From Granulosicoccus antarcticus IMCC3135 (lineage in GTDB: Bacteria > Pseudomonadota > Gammaproteobacteria > Granulosicoccales > Granulosicoccaceae), in contig NZ_CP018632.1 in the NCBI RefSeq assembly GCF_002215215.1, positions 1,258,001 through 1,322,000 on the forward strand: a stretch of DNA of 64,000 bases. Reading direction: 5' to 3'. This document shows positions 53,301 to 61,942 of this stretch, one piece after another. The notes under the pieces are model-generated. The model was given only the letters and a program-made list of their open reading frames with translations, did not search any database and had not been told where the DNA came from. Numbering within the stretch: the stretch's first letter is position 1; every line of letters begins with the position of its first letter. The translations under genes and the position numbers were made by a program.

Positions 53301-55133
53301 GTGACTGAACTTGAACGCAAGATTTATCACGAACAAATTCGACTGATTTACAACCAGGGACCGGTGCTGGTCGCTGGTGCCACATTTACGGCTGTTTTCA
53401 TAACACTGTTTTTGTGGCGCCATCTGCCGCAGTCAACGCTATTGCTCTGGTTGGCGGCCGTCGGGTTATCGACTTTACTCAGAATCTGGGTTATCTGTGC
53501 CTACCTCAAGGCCGACGAAAAAACCCGAGAACAGGCTATCTGGGGGCCGTTCTTCTGGTTGGGGACGCTGACAGCCGGAATGATCTGGTGCATCTGGCCG
53601 ATGATGTTTTATCAGCTATACAGCACAGAATACCTGCTACTCATATCAACGATTTTTGCTGGAATGGTTGCCGTCAGTGCCGCCTCGGGCAGTATCTATC
53701 TGCCATCCTTTCTGTCTTTTTCCATACCGCTGGTGCTGCCGCTGGCCGTCGCACACATCTTGTCCGGTAACGAGTCTCTGGTTCTGACAGGCTTTTTGCT
53801 CATCATGTTTCTGGCCGTGAACTTCTTTCTGGCAGTCCGAGGTCATCGTCAGTATCGCAAGCTGATCCGCTCGCAGTTCGAGAACGTGGAGTTGATGGAG
53901 CGCCTGGCTGGAGAAAAGCGGATCGCCGAGCGAGCAGTCATTGCCAAGAGCCGTTTTCTGGCAGCCGCCAGTCATGATCTGCGCCAGCCATTACATGCCA
54001 TGGGTTTGTTTCTGAGTGCGTTGCGACATCGCGAGACAGACCCGACGAAGCTGGAAATCCTCAACGACATGAACAAGTCGGCGCAGGCGCTCAATGGTCT
54101 TTTCAACAGCCTTCTGGATGTCTCGCGACTGGATGCCGAGATCATCGAGTTCAATCCGAAGCACCTTGTTGCCAGCGAAATGTTTGATGGCTTGCGTGCC
54201 CAATTCATGCAGCAGACCGATGAAAAGGGTGTCAGCCTGAACGTTGATGCTGGCCAGCATGTATTCTTTTCCGATGCTATTTTGCTGGAGCGCGTGTTAC
54301 GTAATCTGCTGTCCAATGCGGTCCAATACACTAGCAGCGGTGGCATATACCTGCGTTGTGACGAGTATACGGATGGGGCCAAGCTGGTTACGCTTTGCGA
54401 TACGGGTATCGGTATTCCGGAAGAGGCGGCAGAAGATGTTTTCTCCGAGTACTACCAGCTCAACAACCCGGCGCGTGATCGCAGCAAGGGCCTGGGTCTG
54501 GGGCTGGCGATCGTTCGTCGCCTGTGCGACCTGATGGACATGCCGCTTGAAATGGAATCGGTTGAAGGGCAGGGAACATTGTTCCGGATTGTGGTGCCCG
54601 GTGGCGATCCGGCCCAGGTTCTTGACGTAAGCCGCGGTACGCCGACCATGCAGGCAACAGGTCGTAGGGTGCTGGTTATCGATGATGAGGTGCAGGTTCT
54701 GCAAAGTATGCGTCACATGCTGGAGAGCTGGGGCTGTGAGGTCATGCTGGCAGAGTCAGCACGCAATGCGTTGAAATTGATTGCACTGACAGATGCCATG
54801 CCGGAGGTGATCGTGTCGGACTACCGTTTGCGGGACAACCTCAATGGGGTTGATGCGGTTGCAGCGATACGTGAGTCGCTGGAGTCCGAGGTGCCAGCCA
54901 TTATCATTACCGGCGATACCTCACCCGAGAGGCTGAAGGACGTCTCGGGTGCAGGTATGCTTGTCATGCACAAGCCGGTCAATCCTGATGAGCTTCATAG
55001 TGTCATCTATGAGCTGTTTGCCTCGTTGGATGAGGATGATCCGGCTGCAGGCTCCGAGGTTTCAGTCGGCGACGGGTTCCTCGGCAGTTGCCCTGACCAG
55101 CTTGCCGATAGTCAAACCCTGTACCAGAATTGA
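53301..55133 (+). CDS. Hybrid sensor histidine kinase with C-terminal receiver domain
   Basis: A 610-residue membrane sensor kinase starting at GTG 53301. About six or seven N-terminal helices (residues 20-190) form the sensor part. The H-box is SHDLRQPLHAMGLFL (about residue 225), then NLLSNAVQY and CDTGIGIPEEAAEDVF make the ATPase domain, with KGLGLGLAIVRRL. A receiver domain spans about 455-580 (VLVIDDE, VSDYRLRDN with the phosphorylated Asp, VMHKPVNPDEL). The layout is that of the LuxQ-like, HDLRQPLH kinases of marine bacteria. Its last 72 bases overlap the antiporter gene on the other strand. No separate regulator gene lies near. Confidence 0.92.
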   Translation: MTELERKIYHEQIRLIYNQGPVLVAGATFTAVFITLFLWRHLPQSTLLLWLAAVGLSTLLRIWVICAYLKADEKTREQAIWGPFFWLGTLTAGMIWCIWPMMFYQLYSTEYLLLISTIFAGMVAVSAASGSIYLPSFLSFSIPLVLPLAVAHILSGNESLVLTGFLLIMFLAVNFFLAVRGHRQYRKLIRSQFENVELMERLAGEKRIAERAVIAKSRFLAAASHDLRQPLHAMGLFLSALRHRETDPTKLEILNDMNKSAQALNGLFNSLLDVSRLDAEIIEFNPKHLVASEMFDGLRAQFMQQTDEKGVSLNVDAGQHVFFSDAILLERVLRNLLSNAVQYTSSGGIYLRCDEYTDGAKLVTLCDTGIGIPEEAAEDVFSEYYQLNNPARDRSKGLGLGLAIVRRLCDLMDMPLEMESVEGQGTLFRIVVPGGDPAQVLDVSRGTPTMQATGRRVLVIDDEVQVLQSMRHMLESWGCEVMLAESARNALKLIALTDAMPEVIVSDYRLRDNLNGVDAVAAIRESLESEVPAIIITGDTSPERLKDVSGAGMLVMHKPVNPDELHSVIYELFASLDEDDPAAGSEVSVGDGFLGSCPDQLADSQTLYQN

Positions 55134-56315
55134 AAACAGCACGATGACATAGGTCACCGCGACAATGATGTCGCGTTCCGGACTAGAGGGGATAGATAGT
55201 GCCAGGGCGACTGAAATACCGCCTCGCAGACCACCCCAGGTGAGCAGCTTCACGGCATGAGGATTGAAATCGCGGCCCAGCTTGCGCAGAATGGTGACCG
55301 GAATTCCCACTGAAATCATTCTGGCTAGCAGAACCATGGCTGCCATGACCAGACCAGCTATCCAGGTATTCAGATCGAGCGAGAGAACCATGACCTCCAG
55401 GCCGATGATCAGAAACAGGACAGCGTTGAGAATCTCGTCAATCAGTTCCCAGAAGGTATCCAGATGCTGCACGGTCGTGTTGCTCATGGCGTCTCGACGG
55501 CCATGATTGCCGATCATCAGGCCTGCCATGACAACCGCAATAGGGGCTGACAAGTGCATCCCGGCCGCCGCTGTGCTGCCGCCGGCAACCAGCGCCAGAG
55601 TCAGCAGGATCTCGACCTGGTAGCTATCTACCCGTTTGAGCATCTTCAGAACCAGCCAGCCACAAGCGATGCCGAAAAGGGCGCCACCAAAGGCTTCCTG
55701 AATGAAGAGTACGCCGATGTGTGAGGCGCTGAATACTTCTCCGTTGATGGCGATACCGAAAATGGCAAGAAACAGCACGATGGCGACACCGTCGTTGAAC
55801 AGTGATTCACCGGCAATTTTTATTTCCAGAGACTTGCTGGCGCCAGCTGTCTTGAGTATGCCCATGACAGCGATAGGATCAGTAGGGGATATGAGTGAGC
55901 CGAACAGCAGGCAAAAGATGAAAGGCACCTGGAAGCCGAACCACTGGAAGATGTAATAGGCACCACCTGCCACCAGAAACATGCTGCAGATGACCCCGGC
56001 AGAGGCCATCATGCCAATACTCCACTTGCGTTTCAGCAGTTCGTCCAGGTTGATGTGCATGGCGCCGGCAAAGAGCAGAAAGCCGAGCATGCCGTTGAGC
56101 AGGGTGTCATCAAAATCGATCTGACTGACGATGCCAGAGGCCAGTTGCACGCCGTCGGTATAACCCAGGTTGCCCAGTAGTACCAGTACTAGCGAGAACA
56201 CGAGTGAAATCACCATGATGCCAATGGTATTAGGCAGTTTCAGTGTTTGGTAGTTCACGTAGGAGAACAGGGCAGCGATCGTGATCAGGATGCTGGTGAT
56301 GGTCAGTAATGACAT
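55062..56315 (-). CDS. Monovalent cation:proton antiporter, NhaP/CPA1 type
   Basis: A 417-residue membrane protein with about twelve helices. Family motifs are LLFAGAMHINLDELL, FGSLISPTDPIAVMGIL, ESLFNDGVAIVLF (with the ion-binding Asp) and LLTWGGLRGGISVALAL. It exchanges Na+ or K+ for protons across the inner membrane. ATG 56315 is taken because the upstream 29 codons have no membrane character. It overlaps the hybrid kinase by 72 bases at the 3' end and is divergent from the metallopeptidase-like gene. Confidence 0.92.
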   Translation of the reverse strand: MSLLTITSILITIAALFSYVNYQTLKLPNTIGIMVISLVFSLVLVLLGNLGYTDGVQLASGIVSQIDFDDTLLNGMLGFLLFAGAMHINLDELLKRKWSIGMMASAGVICSMFLVAGGAYYIFQWFGFQVPFIFCLLFGSLISPTDPIAVMGILKTAGASKSLEIKIAGESLFNDGVAIVLFLAIFGIAINGEVFSASHIGVLFIQEAFGGALFGIACGWLVLKMLKRVDSYQVEILLTLALVAGGSTAAAGMHLSAPIAVVMAGLMIGNHGRRDAMSNTTVQHLDTFWELIDEILNAVLFLIIGLEVMVLSLDLNTWIAGLVMAAMVLLARMISVGIPVTILRKLGRDFNPHAVKLLTWGGLRGGISVALALSIPSSPERDIIVAVTYVIVLFSILVQGLTIGKLVRATAEEPVAD

Positions 56316-56393
56316 ATTCTTGGGAAGAAAACCTTGGTTGGACAATGAGCTGTAGCGTAGCGCATCAGGGCATGAATCGCGCCTAAGCGCGGC

Positions 56394-57173
56394 GTGAAAC
56401 AATTATTCCTTATCCGGTACACTTTCATTGTGGCTCAACAAATTCGCGATCAATCTGCAGAACTCGATTACGAGCTCCTTGTCTCCTCTCGTGCGCGGCG
56501 TGTCAGTTTGAAGATTGAGCCGGGACGCGGCCTGATGGTCACCATTCCCAAGCGTTTTGCCAGACGCGATGTGCCAGCCGTTGTCGAGAGTCATCGAGCC
56601 TGGATCGAGAAGACGCTCGATTCCATGCAGCTGTCGGTGCCCGAGCGATTCAGACAGTGGCCGCCTGAGTCGCTGGTCTTGCCAGCCATCGGACAAGTGC
56701 TGGAGTTGTCTTTCCATGCCTCTGGCGAGCATTCGAGGCTCGCCGAGCGCAGTGTATCCGGAAATATTGGCAAGCAGATTTTCGTGCCTCTTGTCGCCGC
56801 TTCGAGCGATCAGAAAAAAGTGCTAGCCGAGCTGGCGGTGGTGCTGAAGGGGCTTGCTCGCCACTATCTGCCGGTGCGTCTGGCCATGCTTGCTGAGGAG
56901 CATGGACTCGTTTTTCAACGCACGCAGATTCGTGGGCAACGCACGCGCTGGGGAAGCTGCTCGACTACCGGGACGATCAGCCTGAACTACAAATTGCTGT
57001 TTCTGTCACCTGAGCTTGTCGACTATGTGCTGTTGCACGAACTGGCGCATACGCTGCACATGAATCATTCGCCGGACTTTTGGCGTCAATTGCAGTCCAT
57101 GCATCCGGATGCCAGACAACTCGACGCCCGCCTGAAGCAGGCGGGTCAGGAAGTTCCTCCTTGGCTTATTTAG
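56394..57173 (+). CDS. YgjP-like (M48/DUF45) zinc metallopeptidase
   Basis: A 259-residue protein of the YgjP/DUF45 family. The zinc motif HELAHTLHMNHSPDFW (HExxH and a later His in NHSP) lies near the C-terminus. The family signature QRTRWGSCSTTGTISLNYKLLFL precedes it. RARRVSLKIEPGRGLMVTIP opens the protein. These are small peptidases of unclear role. The start may be GTG 56394 or GTG 56430. No partner is obvious. Confidence 0.88.
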   Translation: MKQLFLIRYTFIVAQQIRDQSAELDYELLVSSRARRVSLKIEPGRGLMVTIPKRFARRDVPAVVESHRAWIEKTLDSMQLSVPERFRQWPPESLVLPAIGQVLELSFHASGEHSRLAERSVSGNIGKQIFVPLVAASSDQKKVLAELAVVLKGLARHYLPVRLAMLAEEHGLVFQRTQIRGQRTRWGSCSTTGTISLNYKLLFLSPELVDYVLLHELAHTLHMNHSPDFWRQLQSMHPDARQLDARLKQAGQEVPPWLI

Positions 57174-57344
57174 CTGTATAGCACTCTTTTCATTGCATTT
57201 TGTGAGTTGATGGACTACTGCTGGAAAGGCTGAAATCCGACTTTAACCTTTTGAGTATTCTGCTATTCTTTTTCTATCATTCACTTGGGCAGCACAGTTT
57301 CAGACAGCTGACAGACCCTTCCTTATCCGGCATTTACTCTTATC

Positions 57345-58118
57345 GTGTCACTGACGACTTCAGAAGAATTATTCGTGCGCAAACAACAGAGCGTAGAAGT
57401 CTGGCAAGTCATCCCGCTGATTTTAGCGGCGGCCTTGCTGACAATTGGATTGGCGATGTTTCTCAGTGGTACTGAGAAACTGATCGATGTTGTGCAGCCT
57501 GTCATCGTCGTATTCGGTGGCGCTTTAGCGGGGCTGTTGGTCACGTTTTCGACCAATCACATTGGCCAGGCCCTGCAACTGGCTTTGGTCAGAGGTGTTC
57601 GTGGCGGCACAGCTCCCGAGCAGATGGTTCGCGCATTGTTGAAGATTTGCGAGGTCAGTCGACGCGATGGCCTGCTGGGAGTCGCGGATATTCGTTCCAA
57701 TTCGGATCAAGTTGAGGAAATCTGCTTTCTCATCGGCCAGGCATCTGATGAAACCGCCATCCGCTTTGCACTGGAGCGACGTCTGGCCAGTGAGCGGCTT
57801 TATCATCAGATGACGGCGGATGTCTTTCTTTTTACTGGAATTTATGCAGTTTTGATTGGTATCCTGGGTACCTTGCTGCTCTACGTATCACAAGCGGAAC
57901 CCGGTGTTGTCGGTGCTACTTTTCTGCCATTTGTCTGTGGCGTCAGTCTTGCAATATTGATGTGTGTTCTGTTGGGGCGTTTACGTGCTGCAAACATGCG
58001 TGAATTGATAATTGCCGAAGTAGCCTATCGGGGTGGTGCAATGATCCTTGAAGACAACAACGTGCAAAGACTCTGGAACCAGCTTAATCTACTGGTTCCG
58101 CCAGGTATGCGGCGTTAA
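57345..58118 (+). CDS. MotA/TolQ/ExbB-like proton channel protein (orphan stator)
   Basis: A 257-residue inner-membrane protein. Four helices can be read: residues about 22-40 (LILAAALLTIGLAMFL), 50-66 (VIVVFGGALAGLLVTF), 164-182 (FTGIYAVLIGILGTLLL) and 192-212 (ATFLPFVCGVSLAILMCVLL). Between helices 2 and 3 a cytoplasmic domain carries MVRALLKICEVSRRDGLLGVAD, the MotA family stretch that faces the rotor. No MotB gene follows and no flagellar gene is near. GTG 57345 is chosen; GTG 57375 is an alternative. It is 30 bases before the PilZ-like gene. Confidence 0.8.
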   Translation: MSLTTSEELFVRKQQSVEVWQVIPLILAAALLTIGLAMFLSGTEKLIDVVQPVIVVFGGALAGLLVTFSTNHIGQALQLALVRGVRGGTAPEQMVRALLKICEVSRRDGLLGVADIRSNSDQVEEICFLIGQASDETAIRFALERRLASERLYHQMTADVFLFTGIYAVLIGILGTLLLYVSQAEPGVVGATFLPFVCGVSLAILMCVLLGRLRAANMRELIIAEVAYRGGAMILEDNNVQRLWNQLNLLVPPGMRR

Positions 58119-58148
58119 TCGTTAGTGAATCAATAAGGTAGGCGTAAA

Positions 58149-58529
58149 ATGAACGATATTACGGTCAAGGCCGTAGCCACTGGGCGTATGGCTTATCAGG
58201 TAGTACCAGATCCAGATGATCCGGTTATTCTCCAGATAGACAGCAAACTGAGTCGTGTACTGGATATCAGTGCAACAGGCTTCAACATGCCCGGAGGCAT
58301 CATTTCGGCGGGTAGGCGTTATCCCTTCAATCTGGATTTGCCGACCGCCAAGAGACCGGTGGCAGGTTATGTTGATGTGTTGCCGGGGCAGGCTGGCGAA
58401 CAGGTGCAGTGCGTATTCGTTAACCTGTCTGCTGAAGAAGCTGAAACCATCCATCAATATGTTCTGATTCGTCAAAAGGATGCTATTCGCTCCATCCGTA
58501 CTGGCGGTTCATCCAACAACGGATTTTAG
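58149..58529 (+). CDS. PilZ-like domain protein
   Basis: A 126-residue protein that looks like a PilZ domain: the short strand VLDISATGFNMPGG matches the D-x-S-x-x-G motif, followed by the barrel strand FNLDLPTAKRPV and the final helix EAETIHQYVLIRQKDAI. The N-terminal RxxxR motif that holds cyclic di-GMP is not visible; only one Arg (in TGRMAYQV) precedes the DIS motif. It may therefore be a degenerate PilZ that binds a partner rather than the nucleotide. Its neighbour, a MotA-like stator, is the obvious partner. Confidence 0.7.
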   Translation: MNDITVKAVATGRMAYQVVPDPDDPVILQIDSKLSRVLDISATGFNMPGGIISAGRRYPFNLDLPTAKRPVAGYVDVLPGQAGEQVQCVFVNLSAEEAETIHQYVLIRQKDAIRSIRTGGSSNNGF

Positions 58530-58536
58530 TTGTATC

Positions 58537-59661
58537 GTGTCCTTATCGTTTGAAAAGTACGAGGCGGAAGTCCAGGCGGGAATACTGTCGCCGGACGCCG
58601 AACAATGCGCTGTCATGTCGCGTCTGGGCAGCATCGAGGATGAGCTGGTGCGGCGCAAGTCCTGGAAAGAGCCATCCCGTTCACTCTTTGCCCGCTGGAC
58701 AAAACCGAGCAATAACGAGGTGCGTGGAGTCTGCGGGCTCTACTTGTGGGGCGGGGTAGGGCGTGGCAAGACTCATCTGTGCGATCTGTTTTTCGAGTCT
58801 CTGCCGATTGAACAGAAGACTCGGTTGCATTTTCATCGTTTCATGCAGCGAATTCATGACGATCTGCGCAAACTGGAAGGTGTGGAGAATCCCATGGAGC
58901 AAGTCGCCGATGACTGGGCGGCACGTTCACGCTTGTTGTTGCTGGATGAAATTCATGTCAACGACATCACGGATGCCATGTTGCTCGGCGGGCTGTTGAC
59001 AGCCTTGTTCAAGCGCGGTGTAACGCTGATTACCACATCCAATGTGGCGCCGGATGGCTTGTATCGGGATGGGCTGCAAAGGGCGCGTTTCCTGCCAGCT
59101 ATCGCCCAGATCTGCAATCACACGGGTGTGTTGGAAATGGTGGGTGTCACGGACTACCGTCTGCGTCTTATGCAGACAAAACCAATTTATTGTGTGAGCC
59201 GGTTTGTGAATGGCAAAGCGGACAACAAGACGCAAAAGATCATGCAGTCCTATTTTGATCAATTGCGAACTGAGCATGCACCGCCCGAGAATACGGCAAT
59301 TATCAATGGCCGCAAGCTTCCCGTCCTGGGAAGGTCGGCGGATCTTGTCTGGTTCAGCTTCGATACGTTGTGTAACACGCCGCGTTCCACTTCGGACTAT
59401 ATCGAGATCGGTAGTTATTTCCAGACAGTGATAATCAGTGATATTCCGGTGATGGGCAGTGGTTCGGACGATGCGGCCAGACGCTTTGTCAATCTGATTG
59501 ATGAGTTCTATGACCGGCACGTGAAGCTGATTGTCTCTGCTGAGGCCTCGGCTGAGAAGTTATATACCGGAGAGCACCTGGCATTTGAGTTCGAACGAGC
59601 GGCAAGTCGCCTGTTTGAAATGCAGGGAACGGCATATCTGGAGAGCGAAAAGACGCGCTGA
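58537..59661 (+). CDS. ZapE/AFG1-family AAA+ ATPase
   Basis: A 374-residue P-loop ATPase of the ZapE/AFG1 family, starting at GTG 58537. Walker A is LWGGVGRGKTHLCDLFF (about residues 73-89), Walker B LLLLDEIHV, and TSNVAPDGLYRDGLQRARFLPAI is the sensor/arginine-finger region of the family. ZapE links to cell division in E. coli and AFG1 to respiratory-complex quality control; the exact role here is inferred. It starts 7 bases after the PilZ-like gene and ends before the strong terminator at 59745-59792. Confidence 0.92.
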   Translation: MSLSFEKYEAEVQAGILSPDAEQCAVMSRLGSIEDELVRRKSWKEPSRSLFARWTKPSNNEVRGVCGLYLWGGVGRGKTHLCDLFFESLPIEQKTRLHFHRFMQRIHDDLRKLEGVENPMEQVADDWAARSRLLLLDEIHVNDITDAMLLGGLLTALFKRGVTLITTSNVAPDGLYRDGLQRARFLPAIAQICNHTGVLEMVGVTDYRLRLMQTKPIYCVSRFVNGKADNKTQKIMQSYFDQLRTEHAPPENTAIINGRKLPVLGRSADLVWFSFDTLCNTPRSTSDYIEIGSYFQTVIISDIPVMGSGSDDAARRFVNLIDEFYDRHVKLIVSAEASAEKLYTGEHLAFEFERAASRLFEMQGTAYLESEKTR

Positions 59662-59744
59662 GCCTGCTCTGGGCTATGAATGTAACCTGCCGGCGGTCCA
59701 TGTAACGTATCGCTGATACCGGTAGAAAAGGAATTGCGGACATG

Positions 59745-59792
59745 AAAAAGCCCGATGCACGCCAGACTGTCTGGTGTGCACCGGGCTTTTTA
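59745..59792. terminator. Strong bidirectional terminator between zapE-like and typA genes
   Basis: A GC-rich stem, AAGCCCG-x-TGCAC with GTGCA-x-CGGGCTT, is flanked by A5 on the left and T5 on the right, so it should end transcription from both the plus-strand ZapE gene and the minus-strand typA gene. Confidence 0.9.
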
Positions 59793-59810
59793 TTTCAAGA
59801 CCGTATTAGC

Positions 59811-61640
59811 TTAGCTATCGGCTTTGGGGGAGCGTGAGAAACGCTTGCGATCGTTTTCTGTCAGGTGCTTTTTACGCACCCGGATCGATTCAGGCGTTAC
59901 TTCAACCAGCTCGTCATCATCGATGAATTCCAGCGCTTGCTCCAGGCTCATGTTGATAAACGGTGTGAGCTGGATGTTTTCATCGGTACCAGAGGCACGA
60001 ACGTTGGTCAGCTGCTTGCCCTTCAGGCAGTTGACGGTCAGATCGTTGTCACGTGAGTGAATGCCGATAACCTGTCCTTCGTAAACCTGGACGTTGGCAT
60101 CAACAATCAGCTTGCCACGTTCCTGCAAGTTCCACAGTGCAAAACCTGATGCCTTGCCTGTGCCGTTGGAGATCAGTACACCGTTGCGTCGTGCACCGAT
60201 GTTCAGATTCAACTTGGGACCGTAATGATCAAATACTGAGTAGATCAGGCCAGTTCCAGAGGTTGTTGTCAGGAATTCGGTTCGGAAACCGATCATGCCG
60301 CGGGCTGGAGCGACGTAGTCCAGACGGACACGACCTTTACCATCGGGAACCATATTCTTCAATTCGGCGCGGCGCTCGCCCATTTTTTCCATGATGGCAC
60401 CCTGATGCTGTTCTTCCACATCGATGGTGATCTGCTCGTAGGGCTCTTCGGTCTTGCCATCTGCGCCAACACGAGTGATAACCACTGGACGGCCAACGCC
60501 AATCTCGTAACCTTCACGGCGCATGTTTTCGATGAGTACAGACAGGTGCAACTCACCGCGTCCGGAAACTTTGAAGGTCTCACCCTGTTCGGTACGCTCA
60601 ACGCGCAGGGCGACGTTGTGCAGCAATTCAGTTTGCAGACGATCCCAGATATTACGGCTGGTGACGTATTTGCCTTCCTTACCTGCGAACGGAGAGCTGT
60701 TGGGCTGGAACATCATGCTGATGGTCGGCTCATCAACGGTCAGCGGTGTCATGGGGTCGATATGAGCCGGATCACACAGTGTGTCGGAAATGTTCAGCTT
60801 GTCGATGCCTGTGATGCAGACGATATCGCCGGCTTCTGCCATGTCGGTGGGGACACGTTCCAGGCCGTGAAAGCCAAGCACCTGCAGGACTTTGGCAGAG
60901 CGTTGAGTCTGGTCGGCGCTGACAACGCGCACTTGCTGATTGGGACGCAGTTTGCCGCGCTGAATACGGGCAATACCGATAACGCCGACATAGCTGTTGT
61001 AATCCAGCGAGCTGATACGCATCTGCAGAGGGCCATCGGCGTCTACGTCAGGAGCCGGTACTTCGTCAATGATGGTTTCGAACAGAGGTGTCATGTCACC
61101 ACCGGAGACGGTGGGCTCAAGGCCTGCATAGCCGTTGACGGCTGAGGCGTAGACAACGGGGAAATCGAGCTGCTCGTCGGTGCCGCCCAGGTTGTCAAAC
61201 AATTCGAAAGTCTGGTCCAGCGCCCAGTCAGGGCGAGCGCCTTCGCGGTCAATCTTGTTGATGACGACGATAGGGCGAAAACCCATGGCAAAGGCTTTTT
61301 GTGTAACAAAACGCGTCTGTGGCATCGGGCCTTCAGCCGCATCAACCAGCAGAAGTACGGAGTCAACCATACTCAGAACGCGTTCTACCTCACCACCGAA
61401 GTCGGCGTGACCGGGGGTGTCAACGATGTTGATGCGGTAGTCGTTCCAGCGAATAGCGGTGTTCTTGGACAGAATCGTGATGCCGCGCTCTTTTTCGATC
61501 GCGTTGGAATCCATCAGGCGCTCGGTTTGTTCCTTGCGCATGTCCAATGTACCGGACTGCTGCAGGAGCTTGTCTACCAAGGTGGTCTTACCATGATCGA
61601 CGTGAGCGATGATGGCTATATTACGGAGTTTCTGAATCAC
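59811..61640 (-). CDS. typA: Ribosome-associated GTPase TypA/BipA
   Basis: A 609-residue translational GTPase. GTG 61640 is chosen: AAGGA lies 9 bases upstream and the protein then opens with [25 protein letters not shown], which holds the P-loop (AHVDHGKT). [18 protein letters not shown] and NKIDR are the other GTPase motifs. The domain III-V part contains [15 protein letters not shown] and [18 protein letters not shown], typical of BipA. It aids ribosome function under stress and in the cold. The frame is open upstream to 61793, but that part has no domain. It is convergent with the ZapE-like gene. Confidence 0.95.
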   Translation of the reverse strand: MIQKLRNIAIIAHVDHGKTTLVDKLLQQSGTLDMRKEQTERLMDSNAIEKERGITILSKNTAIRWNDYRINIVDTPGHADFGGEVERVLSMVDSVLLLVDAAEGPMPQTRFVTQKAFAMGFRPIVVINKIDREGARPDWALDQTFELFDNLGGTDEQLDFPVVYASAVNGYAGLEPTVSGGDMTPLFETIIDEVPAPDVDADGPLQMRISSLDYNSYVGVIGIARIQRGKLRPNQQVRVVSADQTQRSAKVLQVLGFHGLERVPTDMAEAGDIVCITGIDKLNISDTLCDPAHIDPMTPLTVDEPTISMMFQPNSSPFAGKEGKYVTSRNIWDRLQTELLHNVALRVERTEQGETFKVSGRGELHLSVLIENMRREGYEIGVGRPVVITRVGADGKTEEPYEQITIDVEEQHQGAIMEKMGERRAELKNMVPDGKGRVRLDYVAPARGMIGFRTEFLTTTSGTGLIYSVFDHYGPKLNLNIGARRNGVLISNGTGKASGFALWNLQERGKLIVDANVQVYEGQVIGIHSRDNDLTVNCLKGKQLTNVRASGTDENIQLTPFINMSLEQALEFIDDDELVEVTPESIRVRKKHLTENDRKRFSRSPKADS

Positions 61641-61942
61641 TATAAGGTCCTTCAGTGCACGGCTGGCGCGACTGTCAAGCACCCGGCGTTCGGGTGTTAC
61701 TAAACGATAGTAGGGATGCGCAGTGACCGTCAGGGTGCGCAGACTGTAGATAACGCACAAGTATAACGGACCTGCAACTGCTTCGGGTGCCACCTGGTCA
61801 TCACTACGGTGCTGTATTCCCCGTACTATTTTGCAAAAAATGATCTGAACTGGCTTATTGGCTGAGATTTTGGCGGCAAATGCGAGGCAGAACTTGAGCC
61901 TTTTGCCACAGATGGCAGGCCGGCTCGATGTTCATGACCCGG
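61641..61942. other. 302-base intergenic region upstream of typA
   Basis: I see no gene and no strong repeat. It must hold the typA promoter and the 3' end of the CoA-transferase transcript. Confidence 0.35.

Noticed and set aside
57174-58529. Flagellar stator operon
   Set aside because: No motB, flagellar or chemotaxis gene is nearby, and the MotA-like protein is followed by a PilZ-like one.
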